39,769 nt of DNA, taken from NCBI GenBank assembly GCA_903832285.1, contig CAILAY010000150.1:1-39769 (forward strand), read 5' to 3'. The stretch is from an uncultured beta proteobacterium (lineage in GTDB: Bacteria; Pseudomonadota; Gammaproteobacteria; Burkholderiales; Burkholderiaceae_C). Every line of letters begins with the position of its first letter. Position 1 is the stretch's first letter. Positions 16,826-25,235 of this stretch are shown one piece after another. The position numbers and the translations under genes were made by a program. Under the pieces are notes generated by a model. The model was not told the origin of the DNA. It searched no databases and was given only the letters and a program-made list of their open reading frames with translations.

Positions 16826-18183
16826 GACACCGTCACCTTTTGATCGCCGGCAAACGTCAGTTTCGGTGGCGAGGCGCTCACCATGATCGGAATACTGTCC
16901 ACCCCGTCGACACGCAAGCGAACGATGATGACGTCGGGCGTGCCGGGCACAACAGGCAAGCCAGCAGGCACTTTGAAGGTCAGAGTCGTCGGCTCGAGTT
17001 TGTCCGCCGGCGTCGCGTCTGGTGTGACAATCGTCACCGGGGCAACGGTCTGCGCGCCGAAGATCACCACGGTGCCCGCCTCCTGCTGTTTCAGGATTCT
17101 TGGCCTGCAAGTGATCGTCACCGTTTCACCCGCATGAAAATCAGGCAGGACGGCAGGCGGATCGATATTGATCGTCGGCGCCAATGCAATTGGCACTTCG
17201 TTCGTCAGCCATGTTCGATTCAGTTCCGGCACCCTGACGCGCAGCCTCAGGACATACATGCCGACGGCCCATTCATTGACTGCGCTTGGCTTGTCGGTGA
17301 CGGAGGGAACATGAACGGAAAGCGCTCCGACTGCTTTTCCCGCACTGACCACCAGTTCCTGCACCAGAGCGGCTTTGGAATTTTCAAGAATTGCCGTCAT
17401 GCCACCCTGGCTACCAAGATTGCTGCCCGTTATGACGAGGTCATCGCCGAGGCGCATGGCCGGTAGCTCCACGGGTGCGTCTGGGCGGACCGCCGCCAGT
17501 GCCGGGAAAGGTGCACCGACCGCAGTCGGGCCGCGATCATCAGGGCCGCGCTTGAGCACGGGCAACGGCGCTTTGGTCGAACCGGTGCCCTGTATCAATA
17601 CAACTGAAACCAGGTAGGCCATGGACGGCCGGTAACGCGCCTGCATGGCGGTCCAAAGTTTGGACAGATCGTCAGCGCTCAGGTACTGGGGTGATATCTT
17701 GATCAATTCGATCTGATCGGCAAGATCGAGCGCGGACAGATTGCCGAAGATACCGGGCAGGATCGTGCCATCCACAAGAGAAACACTACCAACCAGTGAA
17801 TCACGCAGTTGCTTGCGGCTCAACCCAGGGAACTGGTGAAGGAGTTGCATGCCGTATCCGAGCAGGATCTCGGCGTTCATATCCGCAGCACCGTAAGCAG
17901 TCATCAAATAGTGCAAATCCAGCGCCAGCGGCGGATTGGTGACGCGAGTGCCAGCGTTATCTCGGGAAGGAAGATCTACGTTGCGCCAGCCGGGATTCGG
18001 TGTGACCTGGTACAGAAAGAGGTTGATCTGATTGACATCGGCTTGACCCTTGCTGATCTGATCCGGCGGCTTGGCCGTCACCGAAAAACTACCGATGGAA
18101 GAAAGGTCGTTGTTGAGCAGCCCTTCGTTGAGGCGGTCCAGTAGCGACGCAGTGACTGCGGCGATGGCCAGAGCGCTGCTCAT
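16822..18183 (-). CDS. DUF4255 tail terminator protein (Afp16/Pvc16-like) with TIG-like C-terminus
   Basis: This 453-residue protein has an N-terminal DUF4255 domain (about 1-190): AITAVTASLLDRLNEGL-type opening (read here as IAAVTASLLDRLNEGLL), then QINLFLYQVTPNPGWRNVDL and LALDLHYLMTAYG. These are marks of the eCIS cap protein that terminates tube and sheath at the distal end. The C-terminal part (about 250-450) is all-beta with two IPT/TIG-like stretches (LVITGSNLGSQGGMTAILEN and a later GETVTITCRP segment). Such longer forms are found in eCIS and may decorate the cap. The gene is coupled by ATGA overlaps on both sides. Confidence 0.9.
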   Translation of the reverse strand: MSSALAIAAVTASLLDRLNEGLLNNDLSSIGSFSVTAKPPDQISKGQADVNQINLFLYQVTPNPGWRNVDLPSRDNAGTRVTNPPLALDLHYLMTAYGAADMNAEILLGYGMQLLHQFPGLSRKQLRDSLVGSVSLVDGTILPGIFGNLSALDLADQIELIKISPQYLSADDLSKLWTAMQARYRPSMAYLVSVVLIQGTGSTKAPLPVLKRGPDDRGPTAVGAPFPALAAVRPDAPVELPAMRLGDDLVITGSNLGSQGGMTAILENSKAALVQELVVSAGKAVGALSVHVPSVTDKPSAVNEWAVGMYVLRLRVRVPELNRTWLTNEVPIALAPTINIDPPAVLPDFHAGETVTITCRPRILKQQEAGTVVIFGAQTVAPVTIVTPDATPADKLEPTTLTFKVPAGLPVVPGTPDVIIVRLRVDGVDSIPIMVSASPPKLTFAGDQKVTVS

Positions 18184-19103
18184 CGACGGCCTCCACTGCG
18201 TTCGCGCAAATAGTCGTCGAGCGTCAGTCTAGGTGTCGCCGGTCTGGCAGCGGCGGCTGCAGGCCGTTCGATTCCTGTGATGGCGCGAACCTCGACACGG
18301 CCGATGGTGACTTGCACCGAGGGCTGCTCCGCGTTGATGGTCGCTGGTTTGATCGCAACCTGCGGCGAAGTGGCCTTGGCGAGCTGTACCGCTTGAGTAA
18401 TCCTTGGCGCTGTCGGTATCAGAACGCTGGTATCAGCCTCGATCTGCCGAAGGGACTCCTTCGGCGACAAGTGCTTGGGAGACGTCGATGCGTTCACACC
18501 GCGAGGGCGTTCGGATTTTGCAAGCTGGATCGCTTGACCCATTCTGGAACTGCCTGGCGAGGCAATAGCCGCCGCTGTGTTGTTGGGTATCTTCGGTGTC
18601 TCAACAGATGACTGTTGGGCTTGAACCTCCTTCCGGGAGACAGCAGCCAGACGACGCGGCGGATCTTTGGCGACAGATGGGACATCCTGCGATAACTTTT
18701 CCTTCGCCAGCGCCGGCATATTGGCCTTGCCGCGGTGAGGTTCGGACCCGACTTCGACTGGCGCCGCCTTGGCAACTATTGGGCGCACGACACTGGTGTT
18801 CCTGACGATTGAACTATTCGTCGGCGTCGCTTCAACCTGTCGCGTCTCTGCCGTCGTCAGCCTTGCGGGCAGAGGCGAAATCTCAGAATCGTTCCTCTGG
18901 AACCGCGGAATCCCTTCGAGTTGCACGTCGTTCGATGGCTTGCCGGACCGAGCTTCCACGGCGACATCGCCTGACGATTCGAAGGTTGGCGAAGGCGAGC
19001 GACTCCATGGCGCGGTCGGCTCGAACAGCGCGGCCTGGCGTCGCTGCATGACAGGCGTCTGCAGTGACGTACGTGCGATCAGACTGCGGAGGAAGTTACT
19101 CAT
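18180..19103 (-). CDS. Disordered eCIS-operon protein (307 aa)
   Basis: The start is taken as the ATG at 19103, whose overlap with the upstream TGA matches the operon pattern; the frame is open about 49 codons further upstream. The protein opens with SNFLRSLIARTSLQTPV, then has a long low-complexity stretch rich in Pro, Ser, Ala, Lys and Val with repeated short QAIQLAK / QAVQLAK units. It ends in a more ordered segment, VQVTIGRVEVRAITGIERP, then LTLDDYLRERSGGRR. A conserved tail of this kind after a disordered body occurs in eCIS operons beside DUF4255. I infer an adaptor or tether; no enzyme motif is visible. Confidence 0.78.
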   Translation of the reverse strand: MSNFLRSLIARTSLQTPVMQRRQAALFEPTAPWSRSPSPTFESSGDVAVEARSGKPSNDVQLEGIPRFQRNDSEISPLPARLTTAETRQVEATPTNSSIVRNTSVVRPIVAKAAPVEVGSEPHRGKANMPALAKEKLSQDVPSVAKDPPRRLAAVSRKEVQAQQSSVETPKIPNNTAAAIASPGSSRMGQAIQLAKSERPRGVNASTSPKHLSPKESLRQIEADTSVLIPTAPRITQAVQLAKATSPQVAIKPATINAEQPSVQVTIGRVEVRAITGIERPAAAAARPATPRLTLDDYLRERSGGRR

Positions 19104-19840
19104 GCCCGCACCATTTCGATGTAATGCTGGCGACGCGTAGGGCTGAGGCCAAGAATCACGTGCTCGTTCCAGCCGTAGGCACGAGCGAGCAAGTGCACAT
19201 CGGCGAGTGTGCGTTGCGCCCAATCTTCCAGCGCACTCCAGAAGTGCCAAACAATGTCAAACGCAACATTCCATACGTGCCCGCAAACGGGGCAGTTGAG
19301 CTGAATCTGAACGTCCGCCGCGGGGTCGTTCCTGGCCATTTCATCCGCGAGGCGATCCACAACATCCGCTGGCAACTGCTCTGGGGACTGCCGCTTGCCT
19401 GCTCGTTTGGCCTCGATCACGCAACGCCGCAGAAGTTGAAGCTGCGCATCTTCCGGGTCATCGTTTGTCGCTATGACTTGGAGCAGGTCCTCACTGCTCG
19501 GCAAACGGTATTCGATGCTGCAGCCCTGCTTTCGAAACTTGAAAGTCTTTGACAACTTCGTTTCATCCAGGGGAAGCCGGATGTCGCCGGTCGCAAAGCT
19601 CGTTTCCAGCGTTTCAGCGCAGCGCGGACAATGCGTAACCGATTCCAGCCGCGAGCCGAACAGAGTTTCATACAGATCGAGTAAGCGCGCGTCACGCTGA
19701 CCGATCGGCATCGCGGACCACGCCTCAATGCCGACATCCGGCGCGGCCACTTCGAGCAGCGCCAGCGCCCGCCGAATCGGGTGTGCATTGTGGCGCGCTT
19801 CCCAGACCTGCAGAAGGTTTTCGGCATTCGGTGCGTTCAT
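19100..19840 (-). CDS. gp26-like baseplate assembly chaperone with zinc ribbon
   Basis: The preferred start is the ATG at 19840 (246 residues), because the family's core begins about ten residues later at ENLLQVWEARHNAHPIRRAL. A GTG at 19894 in the same frame is an alternative. The protein has VGIEAWSAMPIGQRDARLLD near the N-terminus and two CxxC pairs, CPRC at 71-74 and CPVC at 183-186, likely one split zinc ribbon. The end reads LLARAYGWNEHVILGLSPTR, typical of the T4-type hub assembly chaperone family. It should help baseplate hub assembly rather than be a stable part. It lies between the tube gene and the disordered protein. Confidence 0.82.
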   Translation of the reverse strand: MNAPNAENLLQVWEARHNAHPIRRALALLEVAAPDVGIEAWSAMPIGQRDARLLDLYETLFGSRLESVTHCPRCAETLETSFATGDIRLPLDETKLSKTFKFRKQGCSIEYRLPSSEDLLQVIATNDDPEDAQLQLLRRCVIEAKRAGKRQSPEQLPADVVDRLADEMARNDPAADVQIQLNCPVCGHVWNVAFDIVWHFWSALEDWAQRTLADVHLLARAYGWNEHVILGLSPTRRQHYIEMVRA

Positions 19841-19900
19841 CGCTCGGCCCAATGCTTCCTGTGTCGATCCGCTGGCGTGCTTTTCCGCGGGCACCCAGTG

Positions 19901-20425
19901 TCAGGCGGGTTCGGTGAAGCTCGGTTCGCTCGGTTCGGGTGTCTCGATATCGCGGACCCAGCCTTCGTTTTCCAGCTTGATGTGCTGGATGGCAATAGCA
20001 TTGGCATTGGCGTCGAGGTCGGCCAGTGCTTGAAATTCCGAAACCCAGGCCCGGAATATTTTGTAGGAAATCGCCAGCTGCCCCGCCTCGTTGTACACCT
20101 CGATGATCAGATCCTTGCGAAAGTCCTTGAGCGATGTTTCCGAGCCGAGGCCGGCACCGTAGTTCCAGACCTTGTTGGCCCACTGCTCGAATTCCTTGTC
20201 GTGGGTGACGCCACGATCCAGTGTGATCGCTTCGTATTCTGTGCGCCCCGGTGACTTGCGGCTGCTGCTGGGATCGCCACCTTCGCGGTGCTTGACCACT
20301 TCAGTGGTCCGTTTCAGTGCGCTGACCTTGCTGATGCCGGCCACGTATTTGCCATCCCACTTGACGCGAAACTTGAAATTCTTGTAGGGGTCGAAGCGCT
20401 GAGGATTTACGGTGAACTGTGCCAT
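19901..20425 (-). CDS. eCIS inner tube protein (gp19-like)
   Basis: This 174-residue tail tube protein of the T4 gp19 type (Afp1/Afp5, Pvc1 equivalent) forms hexameric rings that stack into the inner tube. Visible marks are DPYKNFKFRVKWDGKYVAGI, followed by SKVSALKRTTEVVKHREGG, then EAITLDRGVTHDKEFEQWA and a terminal KLENEGWVRD. Length is normal. AGGAGA lies just upstream of the ATG. It directly follows the sheath gene. Only this one tube gene and one adaptor are seen, fewer than in the prototype Afp. Confidence 0.95.
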   Translation of the reverse strand: MAQFTVNPQRFDPYKNFKFRVKWDGKYVAGISKVSALKRTTEVVKHREGGDPSSSRKSPGRTEYEAITLDRGVTHDKEFEQWANKVWNYGAGLGSETSLKDFRKDLIIEVYNEAGQLAISYKIFRAWVSEFQALADLDANANAIAIQHIKLENEGWVRDIETPEPSEPSFTEPA

Positions 20426-20452
20426 TGCATGTTTCTCCTATCTTCGGCGGTC

Positions 20453-22258
20453 TCAGACCGCGATTTGCCCGGCGATTTGCTGCAGCTGGATAACGACAAA
20501 TTCCGCGGGCTTCAAGGGAGCGAAGCCGACCACGATATTGACGATGCCCCGGTCGATGTCGTTTTGGGTCGTCGTCTCCTTGTCGCACTTGACGAAGTAG
20601 GCATCCTTGGGCGATGAACCCTGGAACGCTCCCTGGCGGAACAGGTTGTGCATGAAAGCACCGACATTGAGACGGATCGACGCCCACAGTGGTTCATCGT
20701 TAGGCTCGAAGACCACCCATTGGGTGCCGCGGTAAAGACTTTCTTCGATGAACAGAGCGGTACGGCGCACCGGTATGTATTTCCATTCCGAGGCCAATCT
20801 GTCGTCGCCCTGCAGCGTCCGCGAACCCCAAACAATGCGACCCGCCGCGGGCATGGTGCGAAGGCAGTTGATGCCCAATGGATTGAGTTCCCCGTTTTCG
20901 GCATCATTCAGCGGCACACTCAACTGAGGCACTGCGATCAATGCTGCGTCAAGCCCAGCAGGAGCTTTCCATACACCGCGCGACGTATCCGTTCGGGCGA
21001 AAACACCCGCGACTGCACCGCACGGAACAAAGTCTTCCGTCTGGTTGTCATGCCGGGAATTAGGTTGACTGAGGCGGGGAAAGAAAAGCGCCGCGTTTTT
21101 GCTGCTCGTGCCGATGTTGCCGACACCTGCCTTGGCCTTGTCTTTATCAGTCCAACTGACGGGTGGGTCGACCAACAGGATGGCTCTACGTTCCTCACAA
21201 TAGCTTGCTGCGCTGCCGACCAAGCTTGCATAGTCGACGTCGCCACTAGGCAAGTAAGGCGGAATGCAAAGTATGTTGAACAGGTCGGCCTTCTTTAGCG
21301 CGTAGAGACCCTCCTTGCCGGTATCCTTTCCAGTACCAGTAAAGTCATTGACGTCAAGCCCGCTGCCGTCCGATGCCTGACTTGCCGGTGCGACCTTTGA
21401 ATTGTCGAGGCCGGTGTCGTCTGCCCACATATCTTTGCCAGGAACAAAATCCGAATGCTTACCCGGGCGTGCAACCGGCAATGCGCCGCTCGACGCGACC
21501 AGCAGAGAACCGTCTGCCAGCACCTTGTCCACTCGCCGTATGTGACCGGGAACAACGGATACATTGCGGAACAATTCGATCTTCCCGGTATTGCCGTCCC
21601 TGATCGACAAGTTAAAAAGGTTCGCGGCATCCGGGCCAATCACGTCGTAGTCAACTCGAGCGCGCAATACGTTCCCCCAGGCGCCCTCATATTTCGCCTC
21701 CAGCCCCAGGCCGTTGGCGGACAAAGTTGCTTTGGTAATCGGGGCTGCCGTCGCTGCAGCGGCCTTTGCAGCATTCGTGACGTCGGGAACTGTAGCCCCC
21801 ACAACGACTGAGGCCTGAGTCGCGGCTTTAGCAACCGCTTGCGCGGCCGACTTTTCAGGGTCCGTCACGTAGGTTGCCGCCTTGGCAGTCGCAGCTGCCG
21901 CTGCGGCTGCAGGGTCTGCGCCGACGGCTGCAGCGGCCGTGTCGTTTGCCGCTGCTGCAGCCTTGGTCTGGTCAGCTGTCGACGCGAACTTCGGATGATA
22001 GAGCCGAATGATAATGGCTTGACTGCCGCCGTTGACGTAGAAATCACGTACCGCGTACCCCAGCGTGCTATCAACCCATAATCCGCCAAAGACTCGCTCG
22101 AAGTCGCCATAGCTGTTGATCGTCACAGCATCGTCTGTGGGTCCTCTAATCGCCCGGCCTATGAATGCAGTGATCGAGGTGGCAACTCCAGTGATGGTAT
22201 GCACGCCACTGGGAATTTCCTCTACGTATACGCCTGGGTAAGATAGTGCTGCGGGCAT
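20453..22258 (-). CDS. eCIS contractile sheath protein
   Basis: The start is the ATG at 22258, preceded by AAAGGAGAAATCGCT; an in-frame start six codons earlier lacks a site. The 601-residue product opens with LSYPGVYVEEIPSGVHTITG, then TSITAFIGRAIRGP, the hallmark of contractile tail sheaths. The C-terminal domain contains NPLGINCLRTMPAAGRIVWG, RTLQGDD, RRTALFIEESLYRGTQWVVF and a final GFAPLKPAEFVVIQLQQIAG. It polymerises around the tube and contracts to drive it. Residues 92-175 form a strongly Ala-rich insertion not typical of the family. It is the first gene of the operon and the only sheath gene in the window. Confidence 0.96.
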   Translation of the reverse strand: MPAALSYPGVYVEEIPSGVHTITGVATSITAFIGRAIRGPTDDAVTINSYGDFERVFGGLWVDSTLGYAVRDFYVNGGSQAIIIRLYHPKFASTADQTKAAAAANDTAAAAVGADPAAAAAAATAKAATYVTDPEKSAAQAVAKAATQASVVVGATVPDVTNAAKAAAATAAPITKATLSANGLGLEAKYEGAWGNVLRARVDYDVIGPDAANLFNLSIRDGNTGKIELFRNVSVVPGHIRRVDKVLADGSLLVASSGALPVARPGKHSDFVPGKDMWADDTGLDNSKVAPASQASDGSGLDVNDFTGTGKDTGKEGLYALKKADLFNILCIPPYLPSGDVDYASLVGSAASYCEERRAILLVDPPVSWTDKDKAKAGVGNIGTSSKNAALFFPRLSQPNSRHDNQTEDFVPCGAVAGVFARTDTSRGVWKAPAGLDAALIAVPQLSVPLNDAENGELNPLGINCLRTMPAAGRIVWGSRTLQGDDRLASEWKYIPVRRTALFIEESLYRGTQWVVFEPNDEPLWASIRLNVGAFMHNLFRQGAFQGSSPKDAYFVKCDKETTTQNDIDRGIVNIVVGFAPLKPAEFVVIQLQQIAGQIAV

Positions 22259-23030
22259 AGCGATTTCTCCTTTCAAATGGTGCCTGACGCCCGAGTGGGC
22301 CGGCCGAATAATCTGTCAGTCAAACTGCCAATACAACCTTTCGACTCTGCGTTTCATCACGCGAACGCGAAACTGTGCAACTCAGTTTGCGATCCGGCAC
22401 AGGTCCCGTAGCAACAAGTGACCAACTGCCAACTTCAACAGCGATCCATCGATTTCCGAAACTTGCTATCTCTCATCGCTGCGACAACCACCTGCGCCGT
22501 ATTCCGACCGCTTTGTTTGCGACGCTCCCGTGCCTCACGACTCGGGCAAAAGACCCTGCTACCTGTGCGTCTACCGAACGGGATTCGTTCAAAACCATCG
22601 CAATCAAATCGTGTTTCCTGCCTGGCGCTGGGTTGTACGCAAAAACAATGCCATAGTTCCTTCGCATCGCCATCTCAAGCGTAGTCAAAATATTAACCTC
22701 GGCAGCGGTCTGTTCAGATCCCGAAATCTGGGTCGAAATCAACCCCGGGGTGGGTCAACATTGACCCACCGCGCTTTTGTCACAGCGGACCAAGTGACTC
22801 TGGTGGCAGCAGGTGCGATGGCAGCCGTTCCACCCGAAGGCTACACCGTGGTCAACGGCACTATTGAGAAGAACAGCAGCAGCAGAAAAATATTTGGATG
22901 GGCCCAAAGCGAAGTAGGCCCATACATTTGCCATGTTCCAAGAAGACGAACCAGTTTGCTGACCTGACACACGGCGGCATGATCTGCCAAGTCACCCACC
23001 AGCAAAGCAGCTACAAGCCAGCAGGGTGCA
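22259..23030 (-). other. Upstream region of the eCIS operon, no convincing gene
   Basis: This 772-bp stretch holds no open frame with a ribosome site or recognisable protein. It must contain the promoter of the eCIS operon, read leftward. The best weak match I see is a TTGTAT / GATTAT pair separated by 17 bases at about 22308-22336 on the minus strand; I do not trust it as a call. A perfect 22-bp palindrome lies inside at 22749-22770. Several short frames on both strands look like chance. Confidence 0.5.
22749..22770. promoter_or_regulatory. Perfect 22-bp palindrome upstream of the eCIS operon
   Basis: GGTGGGTCAA, a 2-base centre CA, then TTGACCCACC form a perfect inverted repeat with 10-bp arms. 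It lies about 490 bp upstream of the sheath start. It may be an operator for the eCIS operon or a copy of a dispersed palindromic (REP-like) repeat. No T-run on the minus strand supports a terminator for the DUF3667 gene; on the plus strand GCGCTTTT follows, but there is no plus-strand gene to terminate. Confidence 0.5.
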
Positions 23031-23942
23031 CTAAATCGCAGGTAACGCGATGACAAAAGTGAATGCCAGAGCGATGGCCAGAGAGATCGCATGAAGTGCC
23101 ATCAGCAGCAGTGCGCGCAGGCACTGTACCCACCAGCGCCCACCAAACAATCTGCGTAGCGCCAGGGTCAGGTAGATCAGCCACGACCAAAATAGCCAAG
23201 GCGCCAAGGCGTCTGGTGCCAGCCCATAAACGACCAGCAAGGTCAGGAAAACGAAGGCGTGCAGATGCAGCGCAAACAGAAAGTGTTCCGCGTAGCCACG
23301 GTTGCGCCGCCAAAACAGCAGACGTGTATAGACGGCGAACACCGGAACCAGCAAGAACGCGGCGTAAGGCAACTTTGCCAGCACCGCCGACAGTAGTCGC
23401 TGTGACGCGACGTGTGGGTCGTTCTTGAATTGCTCTATCGCCTTGTAATAGCGTTTGCCAAGTGGTTTCAGCCATTGAGGAAGATCCATCTGCAACTCCA
23501 GCTCTTCCAGAGTCGGCAGTTTGTCTTTGGCGGTCGAGGTCGCCGATGGCTTGCGCTGGGTGGTCTGCCCCTTACTGGTCGCAGCCGGAGCGGCCGCACC
23601 CGTGCCTGTATCGTCGAGTTGGAATAGCGAAGCGGGCGGGGTCAGGGCCAATAGCACAAACAGAAGAAAGCTCAGGCTCAGGTACAGCGGAATCGGTCGC
23701 ACATAACTCCGACGGCGTCCCGCCAGAAATTCAAGGGTCAGTTGGCCAGGCTGGCTCACCAATAGCCACAGCGAGCGCCAAAGCCGTCCTTCCAGTGTGA
23801 CGAAATTCTGCAAATACTCGTGCGAGAAATCACGCAGACGCAACCTGCTGACTACAGTCTCCTGACCGCACTGGGCGCAATAGGGGCCAAACACCGGGGC
23901 CTGGCAGTTGGGGCAGTGAGTGGGTAAGTTTGGCGTAGACAT
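23031..23942 (-). CDS. DUF3667 family membrane protein
   Basis: This 303-residue protein starts with a zinc ribbon (C10, C13, C22, C25: CPNC and CAQC), followed by the family signature DFSHEYLQNFVTLEGRLWRS and LEFLAGRRRSYVRPIPLYLS. Hydrophobic segments follow at about 84-103 and in a C-terminal cluster of roughly four helices (about 185-303). A charged, Thr/Ala-rich loop (about 115-180) separates them. The family is widespread in Gram-negative bacteria and its role is unknown. The gene stands alone on the minus strand between two gaps, so no link with the eCIS operon is established. Confidence 0.85.
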   Translation of the reverse strand: MSTPNLPTHCPNCQAPVFGPYCAQCGQETVVSRLRLRDFSHEYLQNFVTLEGRLWRSLWLLVSQPGQLTLEFLAGRRRSYVRPIPLYLSLSFLLFVLLALTPPASLFQLDDTGTGAAAPAATSKGQTTQRKPSATSTAKDKLPTLEELELQMDLPQWLKPLGKRYYKAIEQFKNDPHVASQRLLSAVLAKLPYAAFLLVPVFAVYTRLLFWRRNRGYAEHFLFALHLHAFVFLTLLVVYGLAPDALAPWLFWSWLIYLTLALRRLFGGRWWVQCLRALLLMALHAISLAIALAFTFVIALPAI

Positions 23943-24307
23943 GGGCTGGGTGACAACTATCCCACAATATGGGTCTCATCTCACCGGGCACAGGCGAAAG
24001 CCATGTCTTCGCATCACTGTCATTGTTGCTGGTGTACGGATTTATGGATACCCACTGGCCCGATCGCGGTTACACCAGTGGCATCTGAGGGTATTCGGCA
24101 AGTTCAGACGCATACCTGCCGCTCGGCTTTCACGGCTGACGGTGCGTTGGACGTCAACGATCGCATGGCACGCTTGTCTCAATACCCAGCCAGCGGTAGA
24201 TCACAAACTTAAAGCACTCGCCAGCAGGCCTTGGGCGCTCCAAATTACTGACGTGCAAGCGTTGCTCACTCGGCGGTATTGCATGCTGACCAAGCCCGTG
24301 GGCGCAC
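23943..24307. other. Intergenic gap without recognised features
   Basis: This 365-bp gap lies between the DUF3667 gene and the TetR-family gene. A plus-strand frame spans much of it but reads as basic, low-similarity sequence without a ribosome site, and overlaps the ends of both neighbours. I see no tRNA, strong terminator or repeat here. It probably contains the DUF3667 promoter. Confidence 0.4.
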
Positions 24308-25024
24308 TCATCCTGGCGCTCGCGCTCGGGTAATCTTTTTTGGTGCCGATACTCCTTTGGTCGGGTCACGACCGAAGAAGGCGCGGTGGAATGCTTTGGA
24401 GACGGCACGCTTGGCCACCGCAACGTCGGTCGGAAGGTAGGGGTTTTTCAGCACCCCTATCGGCCCAAACTGGTTCACCAAACTGTTCATCGCGCGGCCG
24501 AAAAACTCGAGAATGAAGTTGGCTTCGACCTTGTCGAGCGCGCGGATTTCATCGAAGCGTTCCAACTCGGCAAACAATGCCACGTGCAGGCGCTTGGCCC
24601 GCTGTCTCCAGGACTCTGAGATCGCCGCGTTGGATCTATTCAGGTATGTCAAATTGGCAAACAACGAGGCGTTGGCCATGTGCAGATTCAGGTACCAGTC
24701 TACGATGCGCTCCAGCCCCGACGCTACATCTTCGCATTCGGCCAGGCTAGGCGTCAGACTGCACTCGAGTTCGGTCAGGTGCTGCATCAACTCGACGAAC
24801 AGGTCTTCCTTGGCCGAGAAGTGCAGGTAGAAGGTTGCACGCGAGATGCCGCACATCTCGCAGACGTCGGGGATGCGGAATCCGGGAACGTCCACCTTGG
24901 TGGCGAGTTGCGCGCCGGCCGCCAGAATGAGCAGGCGCGAGTGTTCCGCGCTGCGCTTGTTTTCAATCTCCTGCGCTGCAGCCGCGAGGTGATCACCGAG
25001 TTCGAGGTAACGGGTATTGCCCAT
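24308..25024 (-). CDS. TetR/AcrR-family transcriptional regulator
   Basis: The chosen start is the ATG at 25024 (238 residues), with AAGGA eight bases upstream; an in-frame ATG three codons earlier at 25033 is less well spaced. The helix-turn-helix lies at about 48-72 (FRIPDVCEMCGISRATFYLH, then FSAKEDLFVELM), typical of TetR repressors. The C-terminal ligand domain is helical and not assignable. The gene is divergent from the TonB-receptor operon. Two palindromes lie in the intergenic region, one overlapping the predicted receptor promoter. It most likely represses that operon until the imported compound, or a product of it, binds. Confidence 0.9.
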   Translation of the reverse strand: MGNTRYLELGDHLAAAAQEIENKRSAEHSRLLILAAGAQLATKVDVPGFRIPDVCEMCGISRATFYLHFSAKEDLFVELMQHLTELECSLTPSLAECEDVASGLERIVDWYLNLHMANASLFANLTYLNRSNAAISESWRQRAKRLHVALFAELERFDEIRALDKVEANFILEFFGRAMNSLVNQFGPIGVLKNPYLPTDVAVAKRAVSKAFHRAFFGRDPTKGVSAPKKITRARAPG

Positions 25025-25181
25025 GGGACTCATCCTTCTTTTGCTTCTTCTTTGCCTTGTCCGGGCACAGTACACCCGCCAGCCAGTGCAGTTTACTGTG
25101 GGCAATTGGCGCTTGCCCGGCGGCGGTCGGATCAATTTTCATGTTTCGCACCACAGTCAAAAAAATATTTTGTGCGAGCAC

Positions 25182-25199
25182 CAAAAACCAGGGTTTTTG
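25182..25199. promoter_or_regulatory. Perfect 18-bp palindrome upstream of the receptor promoter
   Basis: CAAAAACC, centre AG, GGTTTTTG form an 8-bp inverted repeat just upstream of the predicted -35 box of the TonB-receptor promoter and within the upstream region of the divergent TetR gene. It could be a second regulator site. It differs in sequence from the palindrome at 25236-25258, so the two are unlikely to bind the same protein. Confidence 0.4.
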
Positions 25200-25202
25200 A
25201 TA

Positions 25203-25232
25203 TTGACAGTGTGTTTAGGTGGCGCCAATAAT
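25203..25232 (+). promoter_or_regulatory. Predicted sigma70 promoter of the TonB-receptor operon
   Basis: A perfect -35 box TTGACA at 25203-25208 and AATAAT (five of six matches) at 25227-25232 are separated by 18 bases. Transcription would start near 25239, inside the palindrome at 25236-25258. About 70 bases of leader separate this from the receptor ATG, with AAGGAGAC just before it. Confidence 0.65.
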
Positions 25233-25235
25233 TTC

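Noticed and set aside
16826-17110. N-terminal extension of the ATPase by 95 residues
   Set aside because: It overlaps the DUF4255 coding sequence and reads as Arg/Cys-rich shadow; the ATG at 16825 overlaps the DUF4255 stop as ATGA and begins with the typical family sequence.
1-22258. Prophage or type VI secretion system as the identity of the tail-like operon
   Set aside because: No capsid, terminase, portal, integrase or TssJLM-type genes are seen, while the AAA+ ATPase, DUF4255 and DUF4157 proteins are specific marks of eCIS.
22473-22967. Short frames on both strands in the eCIS upstream region
   Set aside because: They have no ribosome site or recognisable family, are rich in Arg, Cys and Trp in places, and contradict each other in overlap.
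22841-23092. Minus-strand frame with a hydrophobic end next to the DUF3667 gene
   Set aside because: It begins inside the DUF3667 gene in another frame and has no start signal; the hydrophobic tail is likely chance.
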